Source of the DNA: Sialis fuliginosa
Lineage: Eukaryota > Arthropoda > Insecta > Megaloptera > Sialidae
Length of the DNA stretch: 64,000 nucleotides
Assembly (NCBI GenBank): GCA_961205875.1
Contig: OY540819.1
Span: 9,054,501-9,118,500 of the forward strand
Direction of reading: 5' to 3'
In this document: piece by piece, positions 23,526-34,815 of the stretch
How positions within the stretch are numbered: the stretch's first letter is position 1
How the letters are laid out: each line of letters begins with the position of its first letter
Made by a program: the position numbers and the translations under genes
The notes under the pieces: model-generated
The model's input: only the letters and a program-made list of their open reading frames with translations
Told to the model about the DNA's origin: nothing
The model's database searches: none

Positions 23526-24688
23526 GATTGAATAGATATTTAACAATTTGTAAAAATAAAAATATTCCTAGTTACAGCTTGGTAGAGTTAAATAACGATA
23601 TCGAAAATCCATAGTTAAAAAAGAGCAATAATTTAACATTTAACAATATAAGAAAATTCACCCACAGTTTATATTTTTAACGAGAAAAAAGATCCGCATA
23701 GCAGATAAACCTTTTAACATAAAACTCAAACCTTTGCTTGATATATTTGTATCATTAATAATAATTATATTTGATCAAGTATATATAAAATAAGTTCCCG
23801 ATTTGAAAATGTTTCAATTAAGGTGTAATGCACGAGTCAATTCATTTTACAATTCAATTACCAGTGTTTTGTCGGTACACAGAGCGTTCATAAATATAAA
23901 TGAATTGTTACTGTATTGTTAGATGTGGTGCTGACTTTATTGTGTTGCAGATATTAAGCTTTTTTGTGTGCTGTTTTGATTTTTGATTAATTTTGGGCAG
24001 TAAAAGTTAGTAAATGGAACATGAAAGTCAGTGGCGCGTAATTACTTTCAATACTGCGGCGTTTCTTTAATTACTTTACTCGTAAAAATATAAACAGTGA
24101 CGCAACTGTAAGATGTTTTAAATATTTAGTAAATAAATGCTTCAATAGACATGATGCCTAATTTTTAAAAACTATTTTATAATGTCTCCTATTTCCAAAA
24201 AATACTTATTTCTGCAGAAAATAAAGGTTTAATCACTAAAATTGACTCTTTTAAAACTAATTTTAAATTTGACGCCGAAACGTTCGCAAGTTTAATGGCG
24301 CATTTTTGACGTCACGTCTATGTATACACTCACTGTCAACAATAATAAATCCTAGTTCCATCGCTAATGTTTCTCGGTTTTAGTTTTGGTAACACAAAAC
24401 TGAGCAATTTGATAATTTAAAACCACAAAATAATTTATAAACAGTGCAGATATTAATGAAACAGAAATGATGTTTACTTAGCCGTGACGTCATCCACTCT
24501 GACTGGTGTTTTATCTAACATGGCGGATTGCTGTATTTTGTGTTTTTATTTTAACAAAAATCATATTAATCTCGCTTTTAATATAAAAATAAATACATAT
24601 TTTTAGAATCTTGTTAACCTATTTCACTATTTAAAATCATAATTTCAGTGATACTTTATTACTGGCATCATGCCTATTGCATTGAGAA
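23526..24688. other. No gene recognised
   Basis: This is AT-rich DNA. Blocks with GACGCCGAAACGTTCGC (24271), TGACGTCACGTC (24308) and GTGACGTCATCC (24483) suggest a decayed transposon or clustered CRE-like words. Boundaries could not be set. Confidence 0.4.
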
Positions 24689-25266
24689 CAGAGAGATAAT
24701 ATTACATAGATAAAGTGAGACATAGCATTTTATGTAAGTGGACACCTTAGATTAGGAAAGACTATGGATACATGACAACCAATTCTAGTCGGTATATGAA
24801 AGTGTTACCAAATTTTTTTACGGCAGCCATCTTTTCTTAAATGTCACAATCGTCATTCCCAGAGGCGTCAGTTGAAAATTTATAATATGCAAATATGCTT
24901 TTAGTTACAATTGAATTTAGTATGTGTAAGAGATGATAGTTCCAAACAGACTTTTCTCTGTTAATCAATTATCACTTAAATACTTTTAAAGACAATATAA
25001 AACATTTATTAATAGTTAATTTTATAATTTAAAACAATTTAAAATCTGAATGATGCGCCAATGACTCGTGGAGCGATATGGTAACAACACTAGGTAATGT
25101 GTTATTTGTCCTTTATCTTTCCTTGTCTAAGATATGAACCGTCTCTCTGTGGTAACATGCATTGTTTGATAAAGATAGATACAGGTCCACAATCTCTTCT
25201 TTCTCTTTCTATCGATAGTTGTCGTTTTTAGGTGCCTCCCTTTTTCTATGTTATATTATCTCTATG
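24689..25266. mobile_element. Probable hAT-like element, 578 bp
   Basis: The left end CAGAGAGATAATATTACATA and the right end, read inward as CATAGAGATAATATAACATA, are inverted copies. The flanking octamers ATTGAGAA and ATTGACTC agree at five of eight positions, so the duplication is only tentative. Inner AGGAAAGA and TCTTTCCT tracts also mirror each other. No protein is encoded. Confidence 0.5.
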
Positions 25267-25564
25267 ATTGACTCAGCCAGAATAAATATTTAGGGTACCC
25301 ATTTTTTGTCAGATAAAAATTTTAAAATTTATACCAAACTTAAAAAAAATGTATTTCTACATTGCATGAAAACCTTGTTTGCTCTTCAAGATCTTCAATT
25401 TTTAATTATTTCTTCAGCTCAAAGCCCTAAGCAATTGCCTAAAGTACCTATTGAATAACTGAAGACATTTTCATATATTTAGTATTATACATTCTAACTG
25501 CTGTTTTAAACATTTTACGCCGCAGTGATGATAACTGGCAGCAACTAAATATTTAGTTTAATAT

Positions 25565-25760
25565 CATAGATATAGAGCATGGACCACGCATTCTGTATTA
25601 ATAAAATTATGCAATATTTCTTCAAAACAGTGAGAGATATACGGTGGCGTTTGGGATATATCTATCTCTTTTTCTAAGAAGATTTGATAGTTACTCCTGC
25701 TTAAATAAGGACAAGTATATCCCAAACTATTTTCTATCTCTTTCTTTGGACACACGTCTT
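25565..25760 (+). mobile_element. Right-truncated copy of the CATAGACATAG hAT-like family
   Basis: The copy begins CATAGATATAGAGCATGGAC and keeps the GAGAGATATACGG... and ATATCTATCTCTTTTTCTAA tracts of its relatives. It stops after TCTCTTTCTTTGGACAC and lacks the closing terminal repeat. The minus-strand ORF through it is a shadow. Confidence 0.65.
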
Positions 25761-25914
25761 TTTTATAATAATTTTAAAATCACACATTTTATATAAATGT
25801 CTTTATTTGTGGACACCATGTAAAACTGTTATGTAACAATAAAGTATAAAAGCTGTCTAAAAAGTTCAAGAGGAGCTAGAAGATAAAAATAAAATATATA
25901 AAAAAAATCTGTTA

Positions 25915-26106
25915 TGCACTAATGTATCAACCCACACTAAAATCATTTTTGAGTTTTGCAAGATAAAATGATTATAAAAATACAGTTTTTATTGAAAGAT
26001 GTATCTAATTTATCAACCAAACATCAAATTTTCGCTTTCCAATAAAAAAAAAATATGACAGCATATATCTCGAAATGAGCTTTGTATGAGCTGATACATT
26101 AGTGCA
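25915..26106. mobile_element. PIF/Harbinger-like MITE, 192 bp
   Basis: The perfect 15-bp terminal inverted repeat TGCACTAATGTATCA lies at 25915-25929 and, inverted, at 26092-26106. It is flanked by TTA at 25912-25914 and 26107-26109. The short perfect repeat with a 3-bp TTA duplication fits the PIF/Harbinger group and suggests a fairly recent insertion. Confidence 0.8.
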
Positions 26107-26850
26107 TTACAATATCCATGTAAATTCCATTCATATCATAATTACATCGATTTAAATATACCCTATTTTTCTATAAACATTTTGATTCTTTAATTATTTT
26201 GATGAGTGTATGTATTACATATTTCATTAACAAACAAAACCCCAGTATTAATATAAGTGTAAAAGAAACAACACAAACTGACGCCGAGAATGGGTCTTAC
26301 ATTTCTATTTAAGAATTGAAACCGTTCTCTGTTTTACATCGAACGTAAAACAAAGCCATTCAGGGTTGTAATTATCGCAAATTGTCGCCTCTTGCACTTC
26401 CAGTGATTAAAAGTCTGTCTTGTGGAGCTCATGTTATCTGTAAAATAATTCAACGCTCTCATACAAATACAAGATAAAATAAACATGCCGTATACTTTGA
26501 TCCTGTTTTATAACGGAATCAATTATCGGCTTGTAATCAACGTAAGGGTTTACATTATGTACTCATTTTCCATCGAAGTCTCTATTTTCATATTGGATAT
26601 GTCAAATACACACATTTATTACTGTTCAGAAAACAACGATTAAATGCATTTTAGTTAACTATGTATTTTTTTTCATTACTTTGGAGAAGGGGGGAGAGTC
26701 TCACAGACCACTGTATATGTTTGTGGGTAATTGAAAAACTAATCAATTAAACATAATATGGTAGGTCAATTATTAATTATTAATTTTATTTATTGTATGT
26801 CTTGGCCGATTTTTTTTAAAATTATTATATGCATAATAGCCCTCAGTACA
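26107..26850. other. No gene recognised; candidate conserved block
   Basis: A unique, balanced-composition block at about 26275-26440 (ACGCCGAGAATGGG to GTCTTGTGGAGCTCATG) shows no repeat character and no open frame. The remainder is AT-rich. Confidence 0.4.
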
Positions 26851-27071
26851 TCGACCCTTTTATTAATTTATTACCATTCTTCTGACCAACTTTTTTATTT
26901 GTGAAAATTTAAAAAAATGGGACATTTTCGAGCGTGCAGCCGCAGAATCTTCCGGGCAGCGAACTGAAAAAACGGATATAAAAAGATATTTGTCGGACAA
27001 AATGACTAATGGATTCTAAAAATAATTATTTAATAATCCTACAAACTTCAGGTAGCTGGTAATAAACTATA

Positions 27072-27804
27072 GATAGATAAAGGGGGGGGTGGAGCGAGGC
27101 TCCTGCACTTAGGCCGCTAGGGCCCATTGTGCCCCCTTGAGGTTACCAAGACTTCATTCTTTAAACAGGTCCGTTGCTTCCGCGAAGGAAAGGATCCTGT
27201 TCAACGGTATGTCTTGAATGTATCTCGGCTCAAGAAAAGGGGAGCCAAGGTGTTTGTTCCTTATCTCAGCAAGTGCTGTGCAAATGCAAAGGACGTGTTC
27301 AGAAGTTTCCTCCTGTGATCGACATTTCCTACACTGTGGGTTAGGCGCTATGCCTATAGTGTGGAGATGACTGTTCATTCGCCCGTGACCTGTTAGGAGG
27401 CCCGTAACGATTTTAAGCTGTCTTCTGTTTAAGTTCAGAAGATATTTAGTTGACTTAGACGAGAGGCCCTTAATAAAGGATCTCGCTTGTCTAGGTCTTT
27501 GTCTAGAGGTCCAAGATTGCTGAAACCGCTCGGTTACATTGTTCCAGATCTCGTGCCTCACGTTTTTTGGGGATATTCCGAAGGCTGGTTCTGGACCTGT
27601 TAAAGGTTCATTCGCTCCAGCTACCGCTAGAGCGTCAGCTTCTTCATTACCCTTGATTCCACTATGGCCTGGTACCCATAGGATCTTCACATAGTTCTCA
27701 GTTGAGAGTTTTGTGAGTGTTTGCCGACATTCCTCAACCAATCGTGACCCTATCTCTGGAGAGATTAGGGCCTTAATGGCCGCTTGGCTGTCGGAACAAA
27801 TGTA
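27072..27804 (-). mobile_element. 5'-truncated non-LTR retrotransposon nested in the foldback element
   Basis: A 733-bp insertion in minus orientation is flanked by the perfect 14-bp duplication GGTAATAAACTATA (27058-27071 and 27805-27818). The 5' end stops inside the RNase H domain and the 3' end runs to a short ATCTATC-like tail next to a C-run. Such 5' truncation with a target duplication is the hallmark of target-primed reverse transcription. Confidence 0.92.
27154..27804 (-). pseudogene. LINE ORF2 C-terminus: RNase H domain and zinc-knuckle region
   Basis: The frame is open from the truncation point to the stop, about 216 codons. It opens ICSDSQAAIKALISPEI, whose DSQAA carries an RNase H catalytic aspartate. 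It continues with ILWVPGHSGIKGNEEADALA, containing the conserved histidine and final aspartate. Downstream come GLLTGHGRMNSHLHTIGI and the C-x2-C...H-x4-C motif CRKCRSQEETSEHVLCIC, which typically follows RNase H in I/R1/LOA-group LINEs. The upstream domains (endonuclease, reverse transcriptase) are absent because the copy is 5'-truncated. The intact frame means a recent insertion. It is not a functional gene here. Confidence 0.9.
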
Positions 27805-28093
27805 GGTAATAAACTATAATAATCTCGTTATTTTGACATGTTGGAGGTGGCAGACTTGGTGTTCACCAAACTATTTTTTTTCGATTTTCTCACCATATTA
27901 TCATATTACAATCCATTAGTCATTTTGTCCGATAAATATCTTGGCTTATTTTTCCAGTTCGCCGCCTGGAAGATTCCGCTCGAAAATGCCCCATTTTTAA
28001 GAATTTTCGCAAATAAAAAAGTTGGAAGATTCGTCAAAAAAAAGCCATTCACGAAATTTCAGAAGTATGGTAATAAATTAACAAAAGGGTCGA

Positions 28094-28626
28094 CGTATCT
28101 CAATAAGAACCAAGTTGATTATAAAAAAAAAATTAGTACAAAAACCATTTAACGAATACTCACATTTTCTTTCTAAAAGTCCCACAATATTATTTATCAC
28201 GTTATGGTTAGTTCTACTATTAATTATATCTCTTAATTTCCTTTTAAATACCAAAGAAACCGTATCGGTTACGAAGCCATGTACATTAATAGCAGACCAT
28301 TATTGCAAAATCAGAGTACAATTTTTCCCAACTTTGATCCGCTTCTGCGCTTCGACGGTCGGGGGTTCGCGCGTGGGTGGACTGGCAGTTATGGGGGTGG
28401 AGAGGGGGTGTGCGGGGTCCGACAGGCCGCGACGTGCCGCCCGACGTTCCCTTTAATTAACAGAAAGTGGTTCATTAGAGCTTATTCATTAAAGTAAGGA
28501 GTAATTAGGGGACTCTAATGAATGCTGTAGTAATCTAACTGAGTATATACATATATACGTGCAAATACATGTATATTGTGTGTGCATGGGCGTCACATGG
28601 ATGGGGAGATGGTAAATACTGGGATA
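28094..28626. other. GC-rich islet followed by homeodomain-like words
   Basis: Positions 28335-28455 are sharply GC-rich (GCTTCGACGGTCGGGGGTTC and a G-run block to GCCGCCCGACG). TTTAATTAACAG, CATTAAAGTAAGGAGTAATT and CTCTAATGAATG follow directly. Two overlapping frames across the islet have no domain and unnatural composition (G/R-rich), so I do not call a gene. It may be a promoter or conserved enhancer. An exon ending at the GTAAGG donor-like site (28495) cannot be excluded. Confidence 0.4.
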
Positions 28627-29120
28627 AAGTACTACCACCAGTCTTAGCTATTTTTTAATTAAATGTACTGAATTAAAAATATTTGTTGATATTTGATTAC
28701 TACCATTTCTGAATATTAATCTATATACATTTAACTGTCTTACAGCGTGATTTGATGACAATCGGCCAATAGGTGTCAAAATAGTGGATATTTAAATTTA
28801 GATTTATTTATTAATTATTATATTATCATAATAACATTGTTTCAATTCTGACGATTTAAAAAAATATCTTTTGTGTCGTAGTACTTATCATTTTTTAATT
28901 ATTAGTAAGTGTCCATCACTGCACGCTATTTACTGGTTTTACTTTATCCATTACTGGAGAAAAAACATAAACAAAATAAAAGGTTATAATTTAAAAAAAT
29001 AAAGGAGTTTGGTAATTAAATTAATTAAATAAAGAGTTACTCAATCAGAAGAAAGAAGTCCATCAATCACAAAAACAGTAAATATTGCTCTTATAGCAGC
29101 CATAACTGGTGCCAGTACCT
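28627..29120 (-). mobile_element. MITE-T copy 6, inverted
   Basis: The copy is complete: the left end AAGTACTACCACCAGTCTTA has diverged, and the right end ACTGGTGCCAGTACCT is intact. TA is at 28625-28626 and 29121-29122, and the length is 494 bp. Internal blocks are colinear with copy 2 in reverse. Confidence 0.88.
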
Positions 29121-29665
29121 TATTTTGTTATTTAGTATTATAATAATACAATTTTTCATGAATTTATACTTTATTGTTGAAGATGTCAATCTATCATATT
29201 TAATACAGATTAGTGCTAGATTTAAAAAGTCTGATTGTGAAACCCTGAGCAGCATACCAAGTATCTCAAGGGTCCTTTTTAACTATTATATTCACAATTA
29301 TTAAAAAAAAGTTCGTGTTATAATTTTGTGACCGTGAAAATGTTAAAAATAATTTTCTTACGAAATTAATTTTTTTATATAAGATCAATATGTATTTTTA
29401 AAACTTTCGTCAAAAAATATGTAAATGTAAATACAGATAAAAATAATAAGCAGAATGAAAATTTGTTTTTAACAAAATAAAACTCAACTGTAAATATTAT
29501 ATAAAATAAACGCCTATGGAAAATACTATTTAGCCCTTGTGATATACATTTATAATATTTTATAGTGTTTTAATTAGTGAATTGTTTTTACACAGATTAA
29601 CTTCTATTTAATTAAAATTATTAATAAAAATAGAAACAATATAGTAATAGAAAAATTAAAATGTA
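29121..29665. other. No gene recognised
   Basis: This is AT-rich unassigned sequence between two transposons. No signal is visible. Confidence 0.5.
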
Positions 29666-30404
29666 GAGGAAAGTATAGTATATTGGACCACTCGCTAAAT
29701 TGGACCACCAAAATATGTAGTTTTCTGATTTCTTAAATAGCAACACCGTGCAATAGGCGCCTAACTTCATTGCACATCGCTTATATTGTTTTCCTTGACA
29801 AGTTAAATGTTAGTGTTGTGTTTCCGCAAATGTAATTAAGTGATTTTTGATGTAATTTTGAGTGATTGGTGCTAAGGGTGTAGTAAGTACAAAGGTAAGC
29901 ATACAAAGTTTTTAATTAATAGTTTACAGCAGCAATTTATCAACAATTAACTGTCATGGATTTATTGGCAATTTTGATAGGTTATGTTTTTGTTAGATTT
30001 TTTTTCTCACTTTTCACACTGTAGTTACCATAACTGGAATCATGAAACTTGTATCAATAATCCTAACATATGTGATGATTGTCTTTCTTGAATAATTTAA
30101 TTAAAATAAAGTAACGAGACTGATTTCTTATAGTTTTTTATTTTAATACTTATGATAAATAATTGTTTGATAGTCTGTAATTCATAAATATATATTATGA
30201 GTTGTTTACAGGTATATTTTAGTTAAGATTCTATTAAAGTCCAAAATAGCAACCCTTTGGTCCAATTTACTAATACTAAATAAAAACAAAATCTATAAAC
30301 TGCTGTTTCATTTCATAAAAAAATATTTCTCTAAACCTAAAAATAGTAGGTACACTAAATATTTTAATTTAAAAAAAATCGTCCAAATTAACCAACTTTT
30401 CTCT
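29666..30404. mobile_element. Pogo-type non-autonomous element, copy 2
   Basis: The copy aligns along its whole length with 21228-22058, sharing GCAACACCGTGCAATAGGCG, ATTGCACATCG and GTTTACAGGTATATTT blocks. The ends are more diverged: GAGGAAAGTATAGTATATTG on the left, and ACTTTTCTCTA on the right with a TA-rich flank. The shared TTGGACCAC words are retained near the left end. Confidence 0.78.
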
Positions 30405-30453
30405 ATATATTTATTTTATTAGTAACAATATAATATACGATACTAACTACTAT

Positions 30454-30868
30454 ATAATAATAATAATAATTTTTATTTCATGAACATGGCAGTATAAAAT
30501 AAGTCACAGGAACATATTGCTTACAATTAAAAGTAAATAATAAAAAAAATAAAAATTACTTTTCAAAAAAAATAGTAATAATAAATAAAGTTTTTAAACA
30601 CGGTGTTGCATGTTATCTATCCAATTTTCTGATTTAAATTCATTTAATGTATAATAGCACTTTGTTCTTAAGTATTCTTTTAATTGTTTTTTTTAAATGT
30701 ATTTTTATTAAGAATTTTTAGATATGAAGATATTTTATTATAAATATTAATAATAGAATTTACGGGCCTTTTTGTATGACCGTCAATGAGTGTTGTGTTA
30801 TAGTTAAATTATAATCGTGGGAAGGTAAATTATTTAAAAAAAGATTGAAATGTTTGTTGATATATAGA
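30454..30868 (-). mobile_element. LINE 3' end, minus orientation
   Basis: Read on the minus strand, a decayed frame gives LIDGHTKRPVNSIINIYNKI, then SSYLKILNKNTFKK. Next come an AGAACAAAGTGCTATTA block, an AT-rich 3'UTR, CATGAAATAAAAATT and a (TTA)n tail. The FKxxLKxxL-type C-terminus and the trinucleotide tail are typical of CR1/Jockey-group LINEs. Frameshifts and stops show it is dead. Confidence 0.65.
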
Positions 30869-31328
30869 ATGTACTATCATAATACACTTTTTCAGCTTAA
30901 ACTAATGAAAAATGAGTATTGATTAACTAATAACTATAATATGTTTTCATAACCGTTTACATTGACATTAAATATTATTATTTCTCATTAGCAAATTGAT
31001 TAGTTGTAAATTAGTAATTATGGGATAGTGCTAATCGATTGATATGATACGTTATAGTAATAAAATAGCACAATACAATGACGATAAATTAATTTAAAAA
31101 ATATTAACTAAATATTATAGGTTCAAAACTATAAAAGTACAAAACTTATTTTAAATTAAAAAACTTTTTTCTTCTCAAAAGTTAAAACGACTAACCATAC
31201 TTATTTTATTAACTATTTTTACTTAACTATTTACTAACTATTTCATCTCACACCAAACTCAAACATTTATTTACCCTATAAAAAAGAACACCATGTAAAA
31301 GTTTATTTCAACAATTACACATACTATC

Positions 31329-31604
31329 AATTTTTGATTTATATATTCTAACAAAACAAACATTTCAATCTTTTTTTTCAAATAATTTACCTTCGTATCT
31401 AAAAATCCTTAATAAAAATACATTTAAAAAACAATTAAAAGAATACTTAAGAACAAAGTGCTATTAAAAACTTTATTTATTATATCTATTTTTTTAAATG
31501 TAATTATTATTTTTATTATTTACTTTTGTAATCAATATGTGACTTATTTTATACTGTAAAGTTCATGAAATAAAATTATTATTATTATTATTATTATTAT
31601 AATT
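31329..31604 (+). mobile_element. LINE 3' end, plus orientation, same family, internally deleted
   Basis: The peptide LPSYLKILNKNTFKKQLKEY followed by LRTKCY and TAA precedes a 3'UTR and TTCATGAAATAAAATTATTA with a (TTA)n tail at 31578-31601. Compared with the inverted copy at 30454, it lacks about 75 bp between the AATTTACCTTC and ATCTAAAAAT blocks. The 3' tail preserves the expected polyadenylation-like motif. Confidence 0.65.
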
Positions 31605-31696
31605 AGAGAGCGTTCAATATTACAATCGTTTTTTTTACATATATTTCGATCTAACAATTGTTTTAATAAATGTAATGTCCAATTTCATTTACAATC

Positions 31697-31814
31697 GTTT
31701 ATCTCAAACTATTTGGTAACTATTGATTTGACCAATCGTTCAAGTTATAATTTGATTTGTCGGCAAGGTCTCTGATTGGTCCAATCGATAGTTACCGAAC
31801 AGTTTGAGATAAAC
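31697..31814. repeat. Inverted repeat with 41-bp arms
   Basis: The arms 31697-31737 and 31774-31814 mirror each other (GTTTATCTCAAACT on the left, AGTTTGAGATAAAC on the right, each with a GGTAACTAT core). The 36-bp spacer is AT-rich. It is probably a small MITE whose exact ends could not be fixed. Confidence 0.65.
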
Positions 31815-32411
31815 TGTAGATAACTATTATTGAATCTTGGTATAAGTGTAGCACATTACCATAATAGCAAAATGCATGTGTAAATGTGTATGTACAAATA
31901 AGTTATTTTTACTTCTGTATTAACTATTGAATATTACTTTTATGATATTCTTCAAGAAACTTTTAATAACAAACAATTTAAATTTTTTACAATGAGCTGA
32001 GTTTCAAGTATAGATGCTAGTACAGTATTTGTGTAGTAATTTTTTTTAAATAAATTAAAATATTTCAGTACTCACTTTTAAAAATAAATGTATACCAGTT
32101 ACGATATTTTCATAAAAAGTCGATCCATTCCAGCAAAAATGAATACTATAACCTATTTAGTAAAAATAAACAAGATAGATAGCCATGTAGTTTGCATCTA
32201 CCCCATTCTACCCTAATTAAAATTATTTTATATAGGTTGTTTCATCTTCGAAGAATCGTCATTTTTTTCGAAATTTGAAACAAAAGACGATTTTTTATTT
32301 TTGTCTTCAATTTTGATATGAATATTGTTGTAATGTTTTACAAGGCTGATATGTTTTTCTTTTATTTGCTGCAAATGCATCAGTTCGAAAAAGAGTTTGG
32401 GAAATTGATTT

Positions 32412-33010
32412 TGCTTCCTCGTCATATCGAAGATACGAGAAGCTTTGTTATCGTTTTTAAATGAGAAACAAAATTGTTCTCCGATTTCAAAATTTTAACT
32501 TGATCTTTTTGTTTCAAGTCAAGACAAACATTTTTCGTTCCGTGTCTGTCTGTCCCCTGAATCATTGTCACACGCATTACTAATGAACCACTTGACCGAT
32601 ATTAATGAAACTTGGTTGGGTCTGGCTTGAGGATGGCTCCATTCTAAAATCATCGTGTGTAAGCGGGAGGGGTGATACCCCAAGATATCTTAAGAAAGGA
32701 ACATATTACGTAAAATTTTTATAGAATCTTTTTTGTAGAGTATTCAATTTTCTATAATATACTCGTCGTAATAAATAACGTTTATTGTAAAATATTCCTT
32801 TACAAAGATTTATCTCAATTTGCTAAAAAAATTGTCATTTGTTTTTTACATATTAAATGTCGCTTTGACGTTTATATAGCAAGATTGAAATTGTCAAAAA
32901 ATTAAAAATATACGAAAAAATACCCAGGCGCGTATTAATAAAAATGTCAAATTAATATTTCTTAATAAAATTATTTAAATTATTCAATAATTAATTACTT
33001 TTGATGAATT
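32412..33010 (+). mobile_element. Dispersed repeat R, copy 2
   Basis: ATCGAAGATACGAGAAGCTT, CCTGAATCATTGTCACACGC, GACCGATATTAATGAAACTT and TTTTATAGAATCTTTTTTGT follow the same order as copy 1 at 10797. The 3' part is degenerate. No coding capacity is visible. Confidence 0.6.
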
Positions 33011-33741
33011 TACAGATGATTTTTTACTATTCAGGGGTGAGAACTAACGAAAAAAAATACCTTGGAACCAGTCTAATTTATAAATTATTTTTTCTGAATA
33101 GAAAAGAATTATTTTTTTGTAACCAAGCTGGTTAATTTGAAAAAGTTTCACTGTATACATTATACAATATTATACATACCATTCATTCAATAACAAACTT
33201 TTCAAGTGCACATACATCTCAGGATATGTTTTAATTTAATATAAAAAAGTCCTCTCCATGTAATCATTGTCATCATCATTACACGAATCTGTACGGTGTA
33301 TAATTAGAGACAAATGATCAATATCACGAGCGGGAAAAGGATAGACAATCTCGTTAAACGGACTCCACATGCAGTCGCGTTTCTCTGTCTTTGTCCAAGT
33401 CCTTGGTACATGCCTGTACATCACTAATAAGGCACATGAAGCGGTTTTTTGCTATGAACAAGTTAGTCTGTTCATTAAATCGGTGCTCATTAATTATAAG
33501 TTGCTGGGACGAAAATGATATTATATTCTTCTGTCACTCAAAAACTCGCTATGATTTTGTTTGAGCTATGTTTTTGTGCATGTCTGTTATGTATTTGTTT
33601 GTTTGCTGTTAATTAGTGTCTTATTTAATTACCATCTGTGTTATTTTATGATAAAAGCATACAGTTGGATATGTAGGAATTTTGTTAGTTCTAGTTTTTG
33701 ATTATTTCAATTAAATTAGTTTTAAAAAAATGTACATTAGT
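33011..33741. other. No gene recognised; candidate conserved block
   Basis: At about 33235-33450 a unique balanced block contains TGTATAATTAGAG, CACGAGCGGGAAAAGG and CTTGGTACATGCCTGTACAT. The minus-strand ORF across it (33236-33424) has no recognised domain. It could be regulatory DNA. Confidence 0.35.
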
Positions 33742-33832
33742 CGTCCAATTTTCATTCAAATTCGCGTATCATAAACTTAGTAGGCTCCTACCAATTAATT
33801 TTTATAATATTTAAATCATTTTTCTATGTAGG
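33742..33832 (+). repeat. Helitron-associated repeat fragment
   Basis: CCAATTTTCATTCAAATTCG, then CGTATCATAAACTTAGTAGG and TTATAATATTTAAATCAT match the block that precedes the Helitron 3' end at 16128. The terminal hairpin and CTAG are missing here. Confidence 0.6.
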
Positions 33833-34162
33833 GTCAAGCGGGGTAAATATGAAACACCAAAAAAATGGGGTAAAAGTGAAACAAGCTTGCAACTAAAAAA
33901 TTAATTTGCTTACAGGAGAATTATAAAAACTGACATCATCATTAAAGGTTTGTTAAAGCGACCTAAAAATATGAATCACCTAATAAGTGATGTGTCACCC
34001 CTACAGATTTTTCTGTTAGTTGATGTTAAAACGTATGAATTAAATTTTAATTCTTTGCACATAACTTTCTGTATAGCTCAGATATTAATTAAAGTTACAA
34101 TTTCACATTGATATGCCACAATGAAGATAAATCAAAATTGCCTTTGTAGCTTTCCTTTTAAT
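33833..34162. other. Single pogo-like transposon end, otherwise unassigned
   Basis: GGGTCAAGCGGGGTAAATAT begins after TA at 33831-33832, and GGGGTAAA.(A/G)TGAAAC-like words repeat at 33839 and 33868. Repeated sub-terminal words beside a TA-flanked G-rich end resemble pogo-type MITEs. No opposite end was found. Confidence 0.4.
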
Positions 34163-34815
34163 TTTTTTTTTTTTGTCACACGCATAACTCATGAACCACT
34201 GAACCGATATTATTGAAACTTGGTCGGATGGTTGGGTTTGGTTTGAGGACGGTCCCATTTCAAAATCATCAAAATCGTGTGTAAGGGGGAGGGGTGACAC
34301 CCCAAAATATTTCTTTTTCCAAGATATCTCAAGAACGACACATGTTACGAGAAAATTTTATAGAATATTTTTTGTAGAGCATTAAATTTCCTATAATATG
34401 GGTCTACTACGTTTGTTGTAAAATATTCCCTTACAAAGATTTATCTCAATTTATTTTTAAAATTCGTGTTTTGTTTTTCTAAATTGATATTTGATTGGAT
34501 ATATTAAATGTCATTTCGACGTTTTAAATGTCATTTTGGCGTTTTAAATGTCACTTTGACGTTTTAAATGTCATTTTGACATTTGCATAAATTTAGATTT
34601 AGATTGAAATTGTCAAAAAATTAAAAATATATGAAGAAATATTCAGGTGCGTTTTAAGAAAAATTTCGAACTAAGATTTTTTAGTAAAATTTGTATAAGT
34701 ATTAAATGGTTAACCAAAGCCAGGCAATTTATCTGAACACTATCGGTTTTAGTGAATTTAACACGAGGAAGCACTGTGCATTTACTTGGCAGATGTTTTC
34801 CTTTATGTGCATTCT
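34163..34815 (+). mobile_element. Dispersed repeat R, copy 3
   Basis: TTGTCACACGCATAACTCAT, CCACTGAACCGATATTATTG and GAAACTTGGTCGG lead into CAAGATATCTCAAGAACGAC and end at GCACTGTGCATTTACTTGGC, as in copy 1. It contains the 20-bp tandem array at 34505-34584, which copy 1 does not have. Confidence 0.65.
34505..34584. repeat. Four-copy tandem repeat of a 20-bp unit
   Basis: Four consecutive units of AAATGTCATTTCGACGTTTT differ by one or two bases each. The array is internal to repeat R copy 3 and seems to be a local expansion. Confidence 0.85.

Larger units (their letters stand above)
26851..28093. mobile_element. Foldback element with arms of about 175-195 bp, split by a LINE
   Basis: The left arm (26851-27025) starts TCGACCCTTTTATTAATTTA. 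The right arm (27900-28093) is its inverted counterpart, ending AACAAAAGGGTCGA. Both contain GGRCATTTTCGAGCG, AATCTTCC(G/A)GGC and GACAAAATGACTAATGGATT in mirror order. The right arm has an extra segment near 28021-28063. No target duplication could be fixed outside the arms. The central region was later hit by the LINE at 27072-27804, so the foldback insertion is the older event. Confidence 0.78.

Noticed and set aside
27127-27318. 63-residue plus-strand ORF
   Set aside because: It is the antisense shadow of the LINE RNase H/zinc-knuckle frame.
28115-28497. Two ORFs across the GC-rich islet at 28335-28455
   Set aside because: The frames differ, the peptides are G/R-rich without a domain, and part of one lies in the foldback arm; a regulatory islet is simpler.
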